DNA from: DASQFI01 sp963780895 | Lineage (GTDB): Bacteria; Acidobacteriota; Vicinamibacteria; Vicinamibacterales; SCN-69-37 | NCBI GenBank assembly: GCA_963780895.1 | Contig: CAWAEG010000001.1 | Coordinates: forward strand, 496,001 to 560,000 | Length of the DNA stretch: 64,000 nt | Direction of reading: 5' to 3' | Shown here: positions 16,380 through 25,757 of the stretch, in pieces | How the letters are laid out: every line of letters begins with the position of its first letter | How positions within the stretch are numbered: position 1 is the first letter of the stretch | Translations under genes and position numbers: made by a program | The notes under the pieces: model-generated | What the model was told of the DNA's origin: nothing | Database searches by the model: none | Seen by the model: the letters and a program-made list of their open reading frames with translations, nothing else

Positions 16380-16956
16380 CAGTATGGTGGATCCATGCCG
16401 GCCGGAGGGTCCCCGTCCGCCGCACTCGTCTTATTTCCTGGCGAACCTGACGCTCTGCCTCCAGCGCAGCACTCGTTTCGTAGCTGTCTGTCAGAAAGCT
16501 GATTCGATCACCGATCCGTGCGAACAGTTGGCGCACCCCATGGAGATCTATGACCTCCGGTGCCCCCGCGATTTCGAGCACGTGCTGTAACTCATGGCCG
16601 AGCACGGCGATACGTTCGTCGGGCTCGAGTGTCGAGTCTATTTCGACGTGGAGGAGCCGCACGGTTCCGCCAGTCGGCACCAGACGTGTCTCGCCACGAA
16701 AGGTCTGAGCCCGCCTTGAGACAAACACGTACACCAATACATCGGACTGCTCTATCGCGCTGCACAAACCTTGCACCGTAGCTGAGCGCCTACGCGCGTT
16801 TCTCAGGAGATCGCCCGGTACCGGTCCTGGAGCCCGAAGGCGGGGATCGCGCTGATCTCTAGGATCGGTCTGGCCAGAACCCCAGGCTTCGCGCGAAACG
16901 CCGGGCAAACCCAGAAAACAGAGCCCCAGCAACACTATCGTTTTCCCAGTCGCCAT
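16348..16956 (-). CDS. Secreted zinc-protease-like protein (HExxH), module 2
   Basis: 202 residues from ATG 16956, which has GGGAGG 5 nt upstream; GTG 16962 is an alternative. A signal peptide covers about 1-25 (TIVLLGLCFLGLPGVSREAWG). The middle contains IAVLGHELQHVLEIAGAPEV, an HExxH zinc-binding motif. It lies divergent to ECF sigma gene 2, just as the gene at 10736-11344 lies divergent to sigma gene 1. The proteins share secretion, size and an HExxH motif, but little else. It may act as a sensor or effector of the kinase system; this is inference from context. Confidence 0.7.
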   Translation of the reverse strand: MATGKTIVLLGLCFLGLPGVSREAWGSGQTDPRDQRDPRLRAPGPVPGDLLRNARRRSATVQGLCSAIEQSDVLVYVFVSRRAQTFRGETRLVPTGGTVRLLHVEIDSTLEPDERIAVLGHELQHVLEIAGAPEVIDLHGVRQLFARIGDRISFLTDSYETSAALEAERQVRQEIRRVRRTGTLRPAWIHHTDADANDANPE

Positions 16957-16961
16957 AGCCA

Positions 16962-16995
16962 CCTCCCGTTCCGGTCGCGTGGGGACCGGAACGGG
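16962..16995 (-). promoter_or_regulatory. Hairpin covering the Shine-Dalgarno site, module 2
   Basis: CCCGTTCCGGTC (16965-16976) pairs perfectly with GACCGGAACGGG (16984-16995), leaving a 7-nt loop. In the leader RNA of the zinc-protease-like gene, the stem takes up part of the GGGAGG ribosome site, and a CCTCC at 16999-17003 could pair further with it. The module 1 hairpin has the same loop size. Confidence 0.5.
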
Positions 16996-17023
16996 TCAGG
17001 AGGCGGAGGCAGAGCCAAATACC

Positions 17024-17051
17024 TGTCATGACCAACAAACGGGCGTAGAAT
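17024..17051 (+). promoter_or_regulatory. Probable promoter of ECF sigma gene 2
   Basis: TGTCAT (17024-17029) and TAGAAT (17046-17051) have a 16-bp spacer, as in module 1. The stretch after the second hexamer (CGGAGCGTT) is also conserved between both modules, up to the sigma gene start at 17072. Confidence 0.4.
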
Positions 17052-17071
17052 CGGAGCGTTCAGGCAGTCAA

Positions 17072-17659
17072 ATGGGACCTCTGCTCGCTGACCGGCAGCA
17101 GATCACCCAGCTGTTGCATCAATGGCGGGCCGGCGACAGCTTTGCGCTGGATCGTCTGATGCCCGTCGTCCTCGGCGAGCTTCGGCGTCTGGCGCGGATT
17201 CACATGCGCGGCGAGGCCCGGGATCATACGCTGCAGCCAACCGCGCTGGTCAACGAGGCCTACCTGCGACTGACGCAACTCCACGAAATGAACTGGCAGG
17301 ACCGCACACACTTCTTTGCGATGTCCTCGCGTCTGATGCGACGCGTGCTGGTGGATGCGGCGCGCGCCCGCCGGGCTGGGAAACGCGGGCGCAACGTCGT
17401 GCGCGTGACTCTCGACGACAGCCGGCTGGCCGACGCACACCACGCGGACGCGCCTGACGTTCTTGCGCTCGACGTGGCGCTCACGGAGCTGGCGGAACGG
17501 GACGAGCGGAAAGCGCGCGTGGTCGAACTGCGGTTCTTCGGCGGGTTAAGCGTTGAGGAGACGGCGGCCGCACTCGATGTGTCGGTCGAGACGGTCGCGC
17601 GCGATTGGCGATTCGCGAAGCTTTGGCTCCGGCGAGCGATCGCCGGGAGAAGCGAGTAA
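17072..17659 (+). CDS. ECF sigma factor, Sig-70_X6 type (module 2)
   Basis: 195 residues from ATG 17072, chosen because the paralogue starts identically (MGPLLADRQQITQLLHQWRA) and the upstream leader is also shared. Region 2 (LARIHMRGEARDHTLQPTAL) and region 4 (VELRFFGGLSVEETAAALDV) are intact. The stop overlaps the kinase start in TAATG. The near identity of both sigma factors means they could compete for the same promoters or kinases unless phosphorylation sites differ. Confidence 0.92.
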   Translation: MGPLLADRQQITQLLHQWRAGDSFALDRLMPVVLGELRRLARIHMRGEARDHTLQPTALVNEAYLRLTQLHEMNWQDRTHFFAMSSRLMRRVLVDAARARRAGKRGRNVVRVTLDDSRLADAHHADAPDVLALDVALTELAERDERKARVVELRFFGGLSVEETAAALDVSVETVARDWRFAKLWLRRAIAGRSE

Positions 17660-20373
17660 TGCGCGACGATCGGTTTTCGGACGTAGAGCGCATCGCGCAG
17701 TCGGCGCTCGAGCGGCCAGACGCTGAGCGCCGCGCGTTTGTCGAAGACGCCTGCGCGGGCGATGTTGACTTGCGTGATGAGGTGCTGTCGCTAGTGTCTC
17801 ACGAGATATCGGCGGACAAGCTTCTGGGGACGCCGGCTATTCCCTCACACACGCCGCTCAAGAAAGGTCATCAGCTCGGCCCATACCAAATCGAGGAACT
17901 ACTTGGCGCGGGCGGCATGGGCGAAGTTTACAGGGCGAGCGACACGCGCCTTCCGCGTGACGTTGCGATCAAGATCCTGCCACCACACTTCGCATCCGAT
18001 CCCTACCGCCTCGGAAGGTTCATAGCCGAAGCTCAAACGATCGCTGCGGTCAACGATTCTCGCATCTGCACGCTGTATGACATCGGCGAGGAGGACGGAA
18101 TCCGCTTCCTCGTGATGGAGCTGGTCAAGGGCGAGACGCTCGCCAGCAAGCTTCTCAGCGGCCCGCTGCCCATCCACAAGACAGTTCGTTATGCGGGTCA
18201 AGTCGCTGTGGCTTTAGCTGAAGCACACAGCAAGGGGGTTGTTCATCGTGACGTCAAACCCGCCAACATCATCATCTCGTCTGACGACAACGCGAAACTT
18301 GTCGATTTTGGCGTTGCGAGGCGGCCCGTGTCGCATGAGACCGCAACCAGAACCGGCATGACCGAGCCGGGGGTGGTAGTCGGCACGCCAAAGTACATGT
18401 CACCCGAACAGCAGCGTGGGGGCCCGGTCGATGCGCGCGCCGACATTTTCTCCCTCGGCGTAGTGATATTCGAGTGTCTGACCGGTGAGCTGCCGGTCAA
18501 GGGAAAGTTCAGACGGGGCGTGCCGCGAGACCTGCGAGCCCTCGTCAAGAGTTGCCTGGAGAAGGACGCCTCAAACCGACCAGACTCGGCCAAGTGGTTG
18601 GCGGAAGAACTCGAGCGATTCAAAACCCCCACTTCGTTGTGGGCGAGGCACCGAACCACGATCGCGGCAGCCAGTCTGGCCGTCGTCCTCCTCATGGGCT
18701 TAGTCTGGCTAATTCAGAAACGCCCGCCTACGCAGTCCGCCGTCGCCTCCGGTCCTTCACCTCATCTCACCGCGCTCCCCTGCGACGCGCCGGCTGTCAC
18801 GCTGGACGTGGCGTCATTGTGCGACGGGTTGACGGAGGTCCTGGTCGGACGGCTTCTGGGCCTAACGGCCTCTCAACCTCTTCAGGTGACCACTCTCGCT
18901 GAAGCCGTGCGCCGGAACTCCCACACGATCGACTCCGCGAGAGCATCGCTCGGCGCAACGAGGGTGTTGTCTGGAATGGTCCAAGCTGGGGGCGATCGTT
19001 TTAGCGTCGAGTACCGGGTCACAGACGCCCGATCCGGTCAGGTCCTCGATCGTCGGTCGTTTTCGCTGGCTGGCGTCGATGCCTTCACCGAACAGGATCG
19101 GATCGCGGGCTGGCTGGTGAGGTTGTTCGGGTTCAACCTGACTCACCCCGAACGTGAAGCGCTATTTGCGCAGCGGACCAAAAATCCGCAGGCATACGAG
19201 TCATACCTCCGGGGGCTGGGAGCCCTCAGAGTCAGGAGAAATGGAGGTTCTCTCGATCAGGCCCTCACCGCACTCGCGACCGCGGTGGAACTGGATTCTG
19301 GATTCGCGCCCGCAGGGGCCGCGCATGGATTCGCCGGCATCATGAAGGCCAGCCAACCGCCGGAAAAATCCTGGATTGAACAGGCGTTGGCCGCCTGCGA
19401 GAAGGCGGTGGCGGTCGACAGGCGACTCGCCGAGGGGCACGGCTGCCGCGGACAGGCCCTGCACGCCCTCGGCCGACACCCGGAGGCCGCGGCCGCGCTG
19501 GAGGCTGCCGTAACCGCAGACCCGACGTATGACGACGGCCACGCACTGCTCGGTCTCGAACAGGAGAGGGATCTGCACGATTTCGCGGCGGCTGAGGGAA
19601 CCTTCCGACGGGCCGTCAAGCAGCGTCCCGGATCCTGGGCACCGCACGCATGGCTTGGCAACTTCTTTCGCAGGCAAGCTCGGTTCGAGGAAGCGATCGC
19701 TGAATTTGAGAAGGTTGTGCAACTAGTTCCGGATAGCGCTCGGGCATTGGGAATCCTCTCCGGTCCCTTGATGTACGTCGGACGCTATGACGAAGCGCTC
19801 GCGGCGTGCGAACGCTCGGTGAACCAGGAGCCGACGCTGGAAGGTCTCGGCAACTGCGGCATGACGTACTACCGGATGCGGCAGTTCGACAAGGCAGCCG
19901 TCAAGCTCCAACGCGCCCGTGAACTCGCTCCTGGAAACCATCAGGTCATCGGCAATCTCGCCAGGATCTACCACTATGCCGGCAAGCGTTCGGAGGCCAC
20001 CGCGCTTCACGCCGAGGCTATAGAGCTCGCGCGTGCCGAACGTCTAGTACCTGCGACAAAAGATGCCCTTCATGTGGCCCTGGCCGAGTATTGCGCGAAG
20101 ACCGGACGCCGGGCGGAGGCGCTGGATCAGTTGCGCCAAGTGGGTCTCGATCGATTCGCGTCCACGCGGGCCTCGGATCCACACTTGCTGTTCTTTGCCG
20201 CCGTGGTTTACCACCAACTCGGTGAGCGCAAGGACGCGCTCAGCTGGCTCGAACGTGCGCTGGACTGGGGCCTGCCTGTCGCGGAGTTGCGCGCCTTTCC
20301 CGAGCTGGACGATCTCAAAAGCGATCCCGATTTTCAGAGGCTCGTTGGCCAGCACGGCCGGCGTGGCTCTTAA
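17659..20373 (+). CDS. Membrane Ser/Thr protein kinase with C-terminal TPR repeats (module 2)
   Basis: 904 residues from ATG 17659. Residues 1-60 match the N-terminus of the module 1 kinase. The kinase domain has GAGGMGEVYRASDT, AIKIL, HRDVKPANI, DFGVARR and a SPEQQ activation end, so it looks active. A membrane helix lies near 345-365 (AASLAVVLLMGLVWLI). After it, a TolB-like segment and about 400 residues of TPR repeats follow (AYESYLRGLGALR, LGNFFRRQARFEEAIAEFEK, YHYAGKRSEATALHAEAIEL). Compared with module 1, the kinase half is related but the sensor half has been swapped from propeller to TPR. Confidence 0.93.
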   Translation: MRDDRFSDVERIAQSALERPDAERRAFVEDACAGDVDLRDEVLSLVSHEISADKLLGTPAIPSHTPLKKGHQLGPYQIEELLGAGGMGEVYRASDTRLPRDVAIKILPPHFASDPYRLGRFIAEAQTIAAVNDSRICTLYDIGEEDGIRFLVMELVKGETLASKLLSGPLPIHKTVRYAGQVAVALAEAHSKGVVHRDVKPANIIISSDDNAKLVDFGVARRPVSHETATRTGMTEPGVVVGTPKYMSPEQQRGGPVDARADIFSLGVVIFECLTGELPVKGKFRRGVPRDLRALVKSCLEKDASNRPDSAKWLAEELERFKTPTSLWARHRTTIAAASLAVVLLMGLVWLIQKRPPTQSAVASGPSPHLTALPCDAPAVTLDVASLCDGLTEVLVGRLLGLTASQPLQVTTLAEAVRRNSHTIDSARASLGATRVLSGMVQAGGDRFSVEYRVTDARSGQVLDRRSFSLAGVDAFTEQDRIAGWLVRLFGFNLTHPEREALFAQRTKNPQAYESYLRGLGALRVRRNGGSLDQALTALATAVELDSGFAPAGAAHGFAGIMKASQPPEKSWIEQALAACEKAVAVDRRLAEGHGCRGQALHALGRHPEAAAALEAAVTADPTYDDGHALLGLEQERDLHDFAAAEGTFRRAVKQRPGSWAPHAWLGNFFRRQARFEEAIAEFEKVVQLVPDSARALGILSGPLMYVGRYDEALAACERSVNQEPTLEGLGNCGMTYYRMRQFDKAAVKLQRARELAPGNHQVIGNLARIYHYAGKRSEATALHAEAIELARAERLVPATKDALHVALAEYCAKTGRRAEALDQLRQVGLDRFASTRASDPHLLFFAAVVYHQLGERKDALSWLERALDWGLPVAELRAFPELDDLKSDPDFQRLVGQHGRRGS

Positions 20374-20393
20374 TCCCTCAGAGGGAGGAACCC

Positions 20394-21605
20394 ATGAAGC
20401 GCATAGGGATCGGACTTCTGTTGCTCGGTTTCGCCGCGTGCAACAACTCCCCGGAACCACAGCCGCAACTGCCCGCCCAAGTTGCACCGGTGGTGGTTCC
20501 GAGCCGCACGAAAGCTATACGGCTCATCGTCGTGCCGGACGACAGCACGAGGGGCGACAAACTCAGGGCATTCGCGCTCGAGAAGCGCGCGGCGAAGAAT
20601 GACGTGTTCATCGTGGGAACCAGCCCAATGTCGTACGTCAAGGGAGAACTCATTCCCCACGCTCAGGCCATCTCTCAGGACGCCGAGGCGTTGCCCTTTG
20701 TCTCTACACCAGACCCGGATCCCGAACAGGTCCAATGGGAGTCGGAGGCGGAGTTCGAAATCACTCGGATCGAGAAGGCCCCAGGCACTCTCAAGACAAT
20801 GCGCTCGGTCGGCGCCGCCTCTGCTGGCCCGGCGGTGCCGTTCGAGGCATTGAAGAGTCCTGTCAAAGGTGGACCCGGCAATCCCGTTCGATCAGGAGTC
20901 GTCGCCATGTCGGGCAATGGCACTGGGCAGCTGTATAGCGTCGGGTTGGCCGTTTGGGTGAATGGGCAACGTCGTGAGATTTCGCCGCCCGCATATTTGT
21001 TTGCATGTGGAGGCCAATCGCTTTGTACGGTCAGCGACAAGGACAGGAGTGACAGAAGGGCAACTTTTCCCGACCCGGTGGTTACGAACCTTGCCAATCG
21101 AACGAAGGTCGTTCGACTAATCGTCCTAGAAGACGGATTCGACAGAAAGAATGTCGCGGAAGTCCGGCGGAAAGTCCTAGAGCAACGAGCGGCAAAATCG
21201 GACGTCTTCATCCAAGGCAATGAGGTGTTTTCCTACATCAACGGTGAACTCGTGCCGCATAAGGAGGCGACTATCCGGGACAGAGGTACAACTGTCTTCG
21301 CTGTGGTCCTGGAACGCGAGCAAATACAGTGGGAATCGAACATGGACTTCGTACTCACCGACATCCGGAAGGAATCCAACCCGCAGTTCACGAGCGACAA
21401 AGACTCCAAAGCGCCCGAGAACCCGTTCACAATCGTGGATCCGAAGGCTGGCGCGCACGGCGGCACGCCCCGCCAACCACTTCGTTCAGGTGTCGTCGAC
21501 CTTAAAGACTCAACGGTAGTCGGACAGCTTTACAAGCTGAGCTTCAGGATCACTATAAACGGAAGGTCGCGCGATATCGATCCCGACGTCTGGTGCGATA
21601 TGTGA
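20394..21605 (+). CDS. Probable lipoprotein with two homologous domains
   Basis: 403 residues with a good GGGAGGA ribosome site. The N-terminus (LLLLGFAACNNS) looks like a lipoprotein signal with Cys16 as lipid site. Two repeats follow: about 40-200 and 222-403. Both contain IRLIV or VRLIV, then EKRAAKNDVFI or EQRAAKSDVFI, SYVKGELIPH or SYINGELVPH, VQWES or IQWES, VRSGVV or LRSGVV and GQLY. I know no named family with this pattern. It follows kinase 2 by 20 bp in the same direction and may belong to its operon. Confidence 0.7.
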   Translation: MKRIGIGLLLLGFAACNNSPEPQPQLPAQVAPVVVPSRTKAIRLIVVPDDSTRGDKLRAFALEKRAAKNDVFIVGTSPMSYVKGELIPHAQAISQDAEALPFVSTPDPDPEQVQWESEAEFEITRIEKAPGTLKTMRSVGAASAGPAVPFEALKSPVKGGPGNPVRSGVVAMSGNGTGQLYSVGLAVWVNGQRREISPPAYLFACGGQSLCTVSDKDRSDRRATFPDPVVTNLANRTKVVRLIVLEDGFDRKNVAEVRRKVLEQRAAKSDVFIQGNEVFSYINGELVPHKEATIRDRGTTVFAVVLEREQIQWESNMDFVLTDIRKESNPQFTSDKDSKAPENPFTIVDPKAGAHGGTPRQPLRSGVVDLKDSTVVGQLYKLSFRITINGRSRDIDPDVWCDM

Positions 21606-21711
21606 GGCCACAATCGCAACCCATTGCCGGGATTGAGTCCTCAGCTCGGACAGTTCGAACGAACTGTGCGGTCGGCGCGGCGAAGACCGGAGGAAGCAGT
21701 CATGCCCTGGC

Positions 21712-23449
21712 CTACTTCCTCCCGATCGCCCAGACCGCCGACGCGGACCTGACGTACATCACGCCGTCCGAAATCGCCGGCGTCGCCATGAGGAACTCGC
21801 CGATCGTGTTGGTCGAGAGGTGCTTGAACTCGGGTCCGGCGGCCACGACCAGGATGTCGCCGTCTTCATTCGCGATGTAGATCTTCCCGTCCGACGCGAT
21901 CGGTGAGGCGCTGAACCCGCTGCCCGGGTGCGGCAGCCGCTGGCGATAGACCTCTTCACCGGTGCCCGGACGATACGCATCGAAGACGACCGTTGTTTCC
22001 GAGCACGTAGAGGACGCCGTTGTAGGCGAGCGGCGTCGGCATGTACGAGCCGCGCCCGGTCATGCTCCAGGCGAGACCGGCGCTCGTCGTCTCGGCGCCG
22101 GCCGGCGTGACGTCGCCGCGCGCGCCCGGGCGCACGGCGAAAATCGGACGCTCCGGCGCGCGGCCGCTCGCGATGATGAACACGCCGTCGGCCGCGATGG
22201 GCGTGGGCGCCGTGATCTTCGAGCTCCGGCCGAGCCGCCACAACTCCTTGCCGGTGCGCGGGTCGTAGCCCCGGACGAAGTTGGATGCGTTGGTGACGAG
22301 CTCGGGACCACTCGGCGTGTCGATCACCGTCGGCGTTCCCCACGACGGCAGCTCGTCACGATCCGTCTTCCAGACGGTCTTCCCCGTGGCCGCGTCAAGA
22401 GCGACCAGAAAAGAGTCGGCCTGCGTGTCGCATTGAACAATGACGAGGTCGTTCCAGATGATCGGTGAGCTGGCGGGCCCCCACTCGAACGTCGGGATGT
22501 CGTAGGCACCCATGTCCACCCGGCCGAGATCCACCTTCCAACGGAAGTTGCCCTGAACGTCGTACGCGTGGACGCCCTCCGATCCGAACCAGGCGACGAC
22601 GATGCGGCCGTCGGTGGCGGGGGTGGCGCTGGCATATGTGGACTTGATGTGCCGCTTGTTCCGCGGCGGTCCCTCGTGGGCGACGCGCTCCCAGGCGACT
22701 TTGCCGCTTTTCTTGTCGATCGCGTAGATGACCCAGCGATGCGTCGAGCGATCTTCCGACGCGTCGCCGTCGCCATAGAGGCCCGGCTTGAACGTGGCGC
22801 TCCCCTGCCCGCTGATCGCCGTCGTCACGAAAATGCGATCACCCCAGACGATCGGACTCGAGTGCGCCAGGCCGGGAACGGCCGTACGCCAGAGGACGTT
22901 TTCACCGGTCTTCGCGTCCCAGCGATCGGGCAAGCCCTGACCATCGGCGACACCTGCCGCGCGCGCGCCTCGGAACGACGGCCAGCTGCCGCGCCCGGAT
23001 GCCGGCGCTGTCAACGCGGGGAGTTTCGTCGCGGCCGCACGTTCGAGACGACGTTCCGGCACGGGTTCGGGCTCGCTTGCCGGCCGCCACGTGCTGCGAT
23101 CGAGAATCATCCGCCGCGGCGCGCAGGCATCGGTGACCGCGGTAAAAGTGACTCGGGTACCAGCGACGCGGAACTCGTATTGACCGGGCTCGCCGCACCC
23201 GGTGGGCGGGCTCGCGAGCACGAGCTCCACGCGCGGGCCGGTCGCCTTCCACGTGCCGGCGAGCTTCGGCCAGCCCTGGCCGGCGATCGAGAACGTGCCG
23301 TCGGCCGCGAACTCGCCGATGAACCCCCCGAATGCCAGTTTCCCGGCCGGGAGCGGTGACGCCTGCTGCATGCGTGCTGTGGCGGTGATGACGGTCAACG
23401 CCGCAGCCAACGTGGTGAGGACCGACCCCCGATAGATTCGCCGATTCAC
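21712..23449 (-). CDS. Secreted PQQ-like beta-propeller protein (one frameshift)
   Basis: About 578 residues if one base is removed. The N-terminus is a signal peptide (LTTLAAALTVITATARMQQ), followed by a small lipocalin-like region and then repeated propeller blades (FRGARAAGVADG, NVLWRTAVPGLAHSSPIVWG, GKVAWERVAHEG, ELWRLGRSS). The reading frame breaks at about 21991-21998. After removal of one base, the last blades continue (VVFDAYRPGTGEEVYRQRL to the end AVWAIGRK). Such proteins resemble BamB or PQQ-dependent dehydrogenase propellers, but no cofactor residues are obvious. The break may be an assembly error. Confidence 0.8.
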
Positions 23450-23452
23450 GAT

Positions 23453-23575
23453 AGAGATCCCCCGATTCCCAGATAGATTCCCAGATTCCCAGATAGATCA
23501 TCCGATTCCCAGATTGCAGATAACCCGACCAGATTCCAGATTCCAGATGTCAGATTTCAGATTTCAAGATTCCCC
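23453..23575. repeat. Degenerate AGATTCC-type tandem repeat
   Basis: Between the propeller gene and the transporter gene, imperfect copies of CAGATTCC or CCCAGATAGATT recur about ten times. The end of the transporter gene overlaps the last copies. No spacer or palindrome structure is present, so it is a simple low-complexity array. Confidence 0.7.
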
Positions 23576-24654
23576 TTATCTTCCCGATCGGTGACAACCA
23601 GCGGCGGCGCCTCGCGGAGCTCGCCGCTGAACGCCACCCCGAACATCTCCCACACCGTGAGAAAGAGGGCCGCGAGGATCGGACCGAGGATAAAACCCAT
23701 CGCTCCGAAGGCGAGAAGTCCGCCGAGCGTGGAGAAGAAGATCAGCAGCTCGTGCATCTGCGTATCGCGGCCGACGAGAATCGGACGGAGCAGGTTGTCC
23801 ACGCTGCCGATCACGAGCGACGAGAACAGCGCGAGTCCCAGCCCCTGCCAGAACGATCCGGTTGCCGCGAGGATGATCGCCGCCGGCACCCACACGAGCG
23901 CGCCGCCGACACCGGGGATGATCGAGAGCACGGTCATCACCGTGCCCCAGAAGATCGCGCCCTCGATGCCCACGAACCAGAACGCGATGCCGCCGAGCAC
24001 GCCCTGCGTGAGGCCGATCAGGATTGTGCCCTTGAGAGTGGCACGCGTCACGGACACGAACTTGTCGAGCATGCGTTGCTTGTCCACCTCCGCGAGCGGG
24101 ATGTACGACAGGATCGTTCGCACGAACCTGGGTCCGTCGGTCAGGAAAAAGAACATCGTGTAGAGCATCACCACGAAGTGGAAGAAGAACAGGACCGTCG
24201 CCTTCGTGGTGGCCGAGAGCGCGTTGAAGACAATGCCGCCCAGGCTGCCGACGAATTCGCCGGCGCGCGTCAGGATCTGCACCCGGTACGGCTCGATGTA
24301 CGAGTAGCCTGGCGCGAGGCGCAGCCAACGATCCAGCTCGCCCGGCTGACTCAGCTTCTCGAGGCGCGGACCCATCGTCTCGTTGATCCGAAGCGCTTCG
24401 TTGGCGACCGCGCCCGCGACGAGCAGCAGCGGCGTGACGACGAGGGCGAGCAGGATCAGCAGCGTCAGGATGGCCGCCGGTTTCTCCCGCCCGCCAAGAC
24501 CGCGCGCGAGTTGCCGGTGGATGCCGTACGCCACGCTCGAGAACATCGCGGCGAGCATGATGGTCAGCAGGAACTGCCGGATGATCCACAGGAAGGCGAG
24601 CGAGATCAGGACGACGAGCAGGATGAGAAAACTGCGGCGGAAGGTCGCGGTCAT
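23557..24654 (-). CDS. AI-2E family transporter (PerM/YdiK-like)
   Basis: 365 residues with seven or eight membrane helices: a helix pair at the N-terminus (FLILLVVLISLAFLWIIRQF), a soluble middle segment, then helices around VLFFFHFVVMLYTMFFFLTD, LGGIAFWFVGIEGAIFWG, ALVWVPAAIILAATGSFW and LAFGAMGFILGPILAALFLT. This matches the UPF0118/AI-2E exporter family, whose members move small molecules or ions; true autoinducer-2 export is shown for few of them. It stands alone between a repeat array and a tRNA. Confidence 0.88.
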   Translation of the reverse strand: MTATFRRSFLILLVVLISLAFLWIIRQFLLTIMLAAMFSSVAYGIHRQLARGLGGREKPAAILTLLILLALVVTPLLLVAGAVANEALRINETMGPRLEKLSQPGELDRWLRLAPGYSYIEPYRVQILTRAGEFVGSLGGIVFNALSATTKATVLFFFHFVVMLYTMFFFLTDGPRFVRTILSYIPLAEVDKQRMLDKFVSVTRATLKGTILIGLTQGVLGGIAFWFVGIEGAIFWGTVMTVLSIIPGVGGALVWVPAAIILAATGSFWQGLGLALFSSLVIGSVDNLLRPILVGRDTQMHELLIFFSTLGGLLAFGAMGFILGPILAALFLTVWEMFGVAFSGELREAPPLVVTDREDKGNLEI

Positions 24655-24933
24655 TGGGGCGAGGTCGCTACTCGGGGCGCAAGGAAAGCCGCGCCGTGAC
24701 AGCCGCGATCATAGTGCGGAACCGGAACTCCGGCGCCTCAATGGTCGAGTGTTGGCGCAGCAACCCGTCCGTCTTTGCCGCGTCGGCGCGACCAGCCGTA
24801 GCTCGCGAAGGGCCTTTCACTGGCAAGCGACGGCTGGCGGTATTGGACAAGTTTCCCCAACTGGTTGAGGTCCGCCTTCGCAGTTCTTCGGCTGCTGGCT
24901 TGCCCAGCCGAAGCCGCCGAAGGCGGCGAAGGC

Positions 24934-25023
<90 letters not shown>

Positions 25024-25055
25024 GGACGTGCAACGTCAAACTTCGCACTAAGAAC

Positions 25056-25487
25056 TCAAGACCTTCGCCTCGCGCCCGACTTTCGACGCCGCACTCCTTT
25101 GATCGACTTCTCCGCGAGCGTCGAGATCTTCGCCAGATTCGCGAAGTCGCGACCCGCGTGCAGCACGCTCAGCCCGTGACGCCGCGCGCAGGCCGCGATC
25201 AGACAGTCCGTCCCCGAACGGACCGTGAGGCCCGCGCGACGCGCCCGCCGGTACAGGTCGATGGCTTCATCGATCACCGCCCCGCGAAGCGGTGACTCGA
25301 CGATGGGTAACGCCCACATGGCGTCGCGCGCAAGCCTGAAGTCAGCCTCACGGTCGAACCCCTGCAGAACTTCCTGCACGACGGGCAAGCAGGTCACGAC
25401 CTCGTCAAAATCCACGTGGTCCTCGAGTCGCACACCCGCCGGCCTGCGGAAGACCTCGATCCACACCGATGTGTCAACGAGAACCAC
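25056..25487 (-). CDS. vapC: PIN-domain toxin VapC
   Basis: 143 residues. LVDTSVWIEVF carries the first catalytic Asp, VVQEVLQGF the Glu, and SGTDCLIAACARRHG then DFANLAKI the last acidic residues. The C-terminal tail is basic. It overlaps vapB by 14 bp in the usual antitoxin-first order. The pair lies between tRNA-Ser and serS. VapC toxins often cleave tRNA, but a specific target cannot be read from sequence. Confidence 0.92.
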   Translation of the reverse strand: MVLVDTSVWIEVFRRPAGVRLEDHVDFDEVVTCLPVVQEVLQGFDREADFRLARDAMWALPIVESPLRGAVIDEAIDLYRRARRAGLTVRSGTDCLIAACARRHGLSVLHAGRDFANLAKISTLAEKSIKGVRRRKSGARRRS

Positions 25488-25704
25488 GGGACTTCGATCC
25501 GTACGGCGGACGATCCTCGCGCATCACCGCGAGGTCGCCGGTCCACGCGCCCGTGCCCGCCAGATCGAGAATCCGGCGGGCCTTGGCGCGGCGGACGAAC
25601 TCACTCAACGCCCGCTCGACGGTTCGTGAATACGTGCGTTCGCCGCTCAGGCGCTGTGCCTCGTCCAGTAAAGTGTCGTCAAGCACAAGATTTGTGCGTT
25701 TCAT
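25474..25704 (-). CDS. vapB: VapB antitoxin
   Basis: 76 residues from ATG 25704. MKRTNLVLDDTLLDEAQRL followed by SGERTYSRTVERALSEFVRR is the ribbon-helix-helix domain, and the tail (TGDLAVMREDRPPYG) binds the toxin. It precedes and overlaps vapC. An A+T-rich stretch with TATAGTGTGACC just upstream is the likely autoregulated promoter. Confidence 0.9.
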   Translation of the reverse strand: MKRTNLVLDDTLLDEAQRLSGERTYSRTVERALSEFVRRAKARRILDLAGTGAWTGDLAVMREDRPPYGSKSRGSR

Positions 25705-25757
25705 GTGTATAGTGTGACCAGGCCACGGTCGCCCGTCAAGCGGGGAGCGTGCGCCTG

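Noticed and set aside
23453..23575. AGATTCC repeats as a CRISPR array
   Set aside because: Units are short and imperfect, there are no regular unique spacers and no cas genes nearby.
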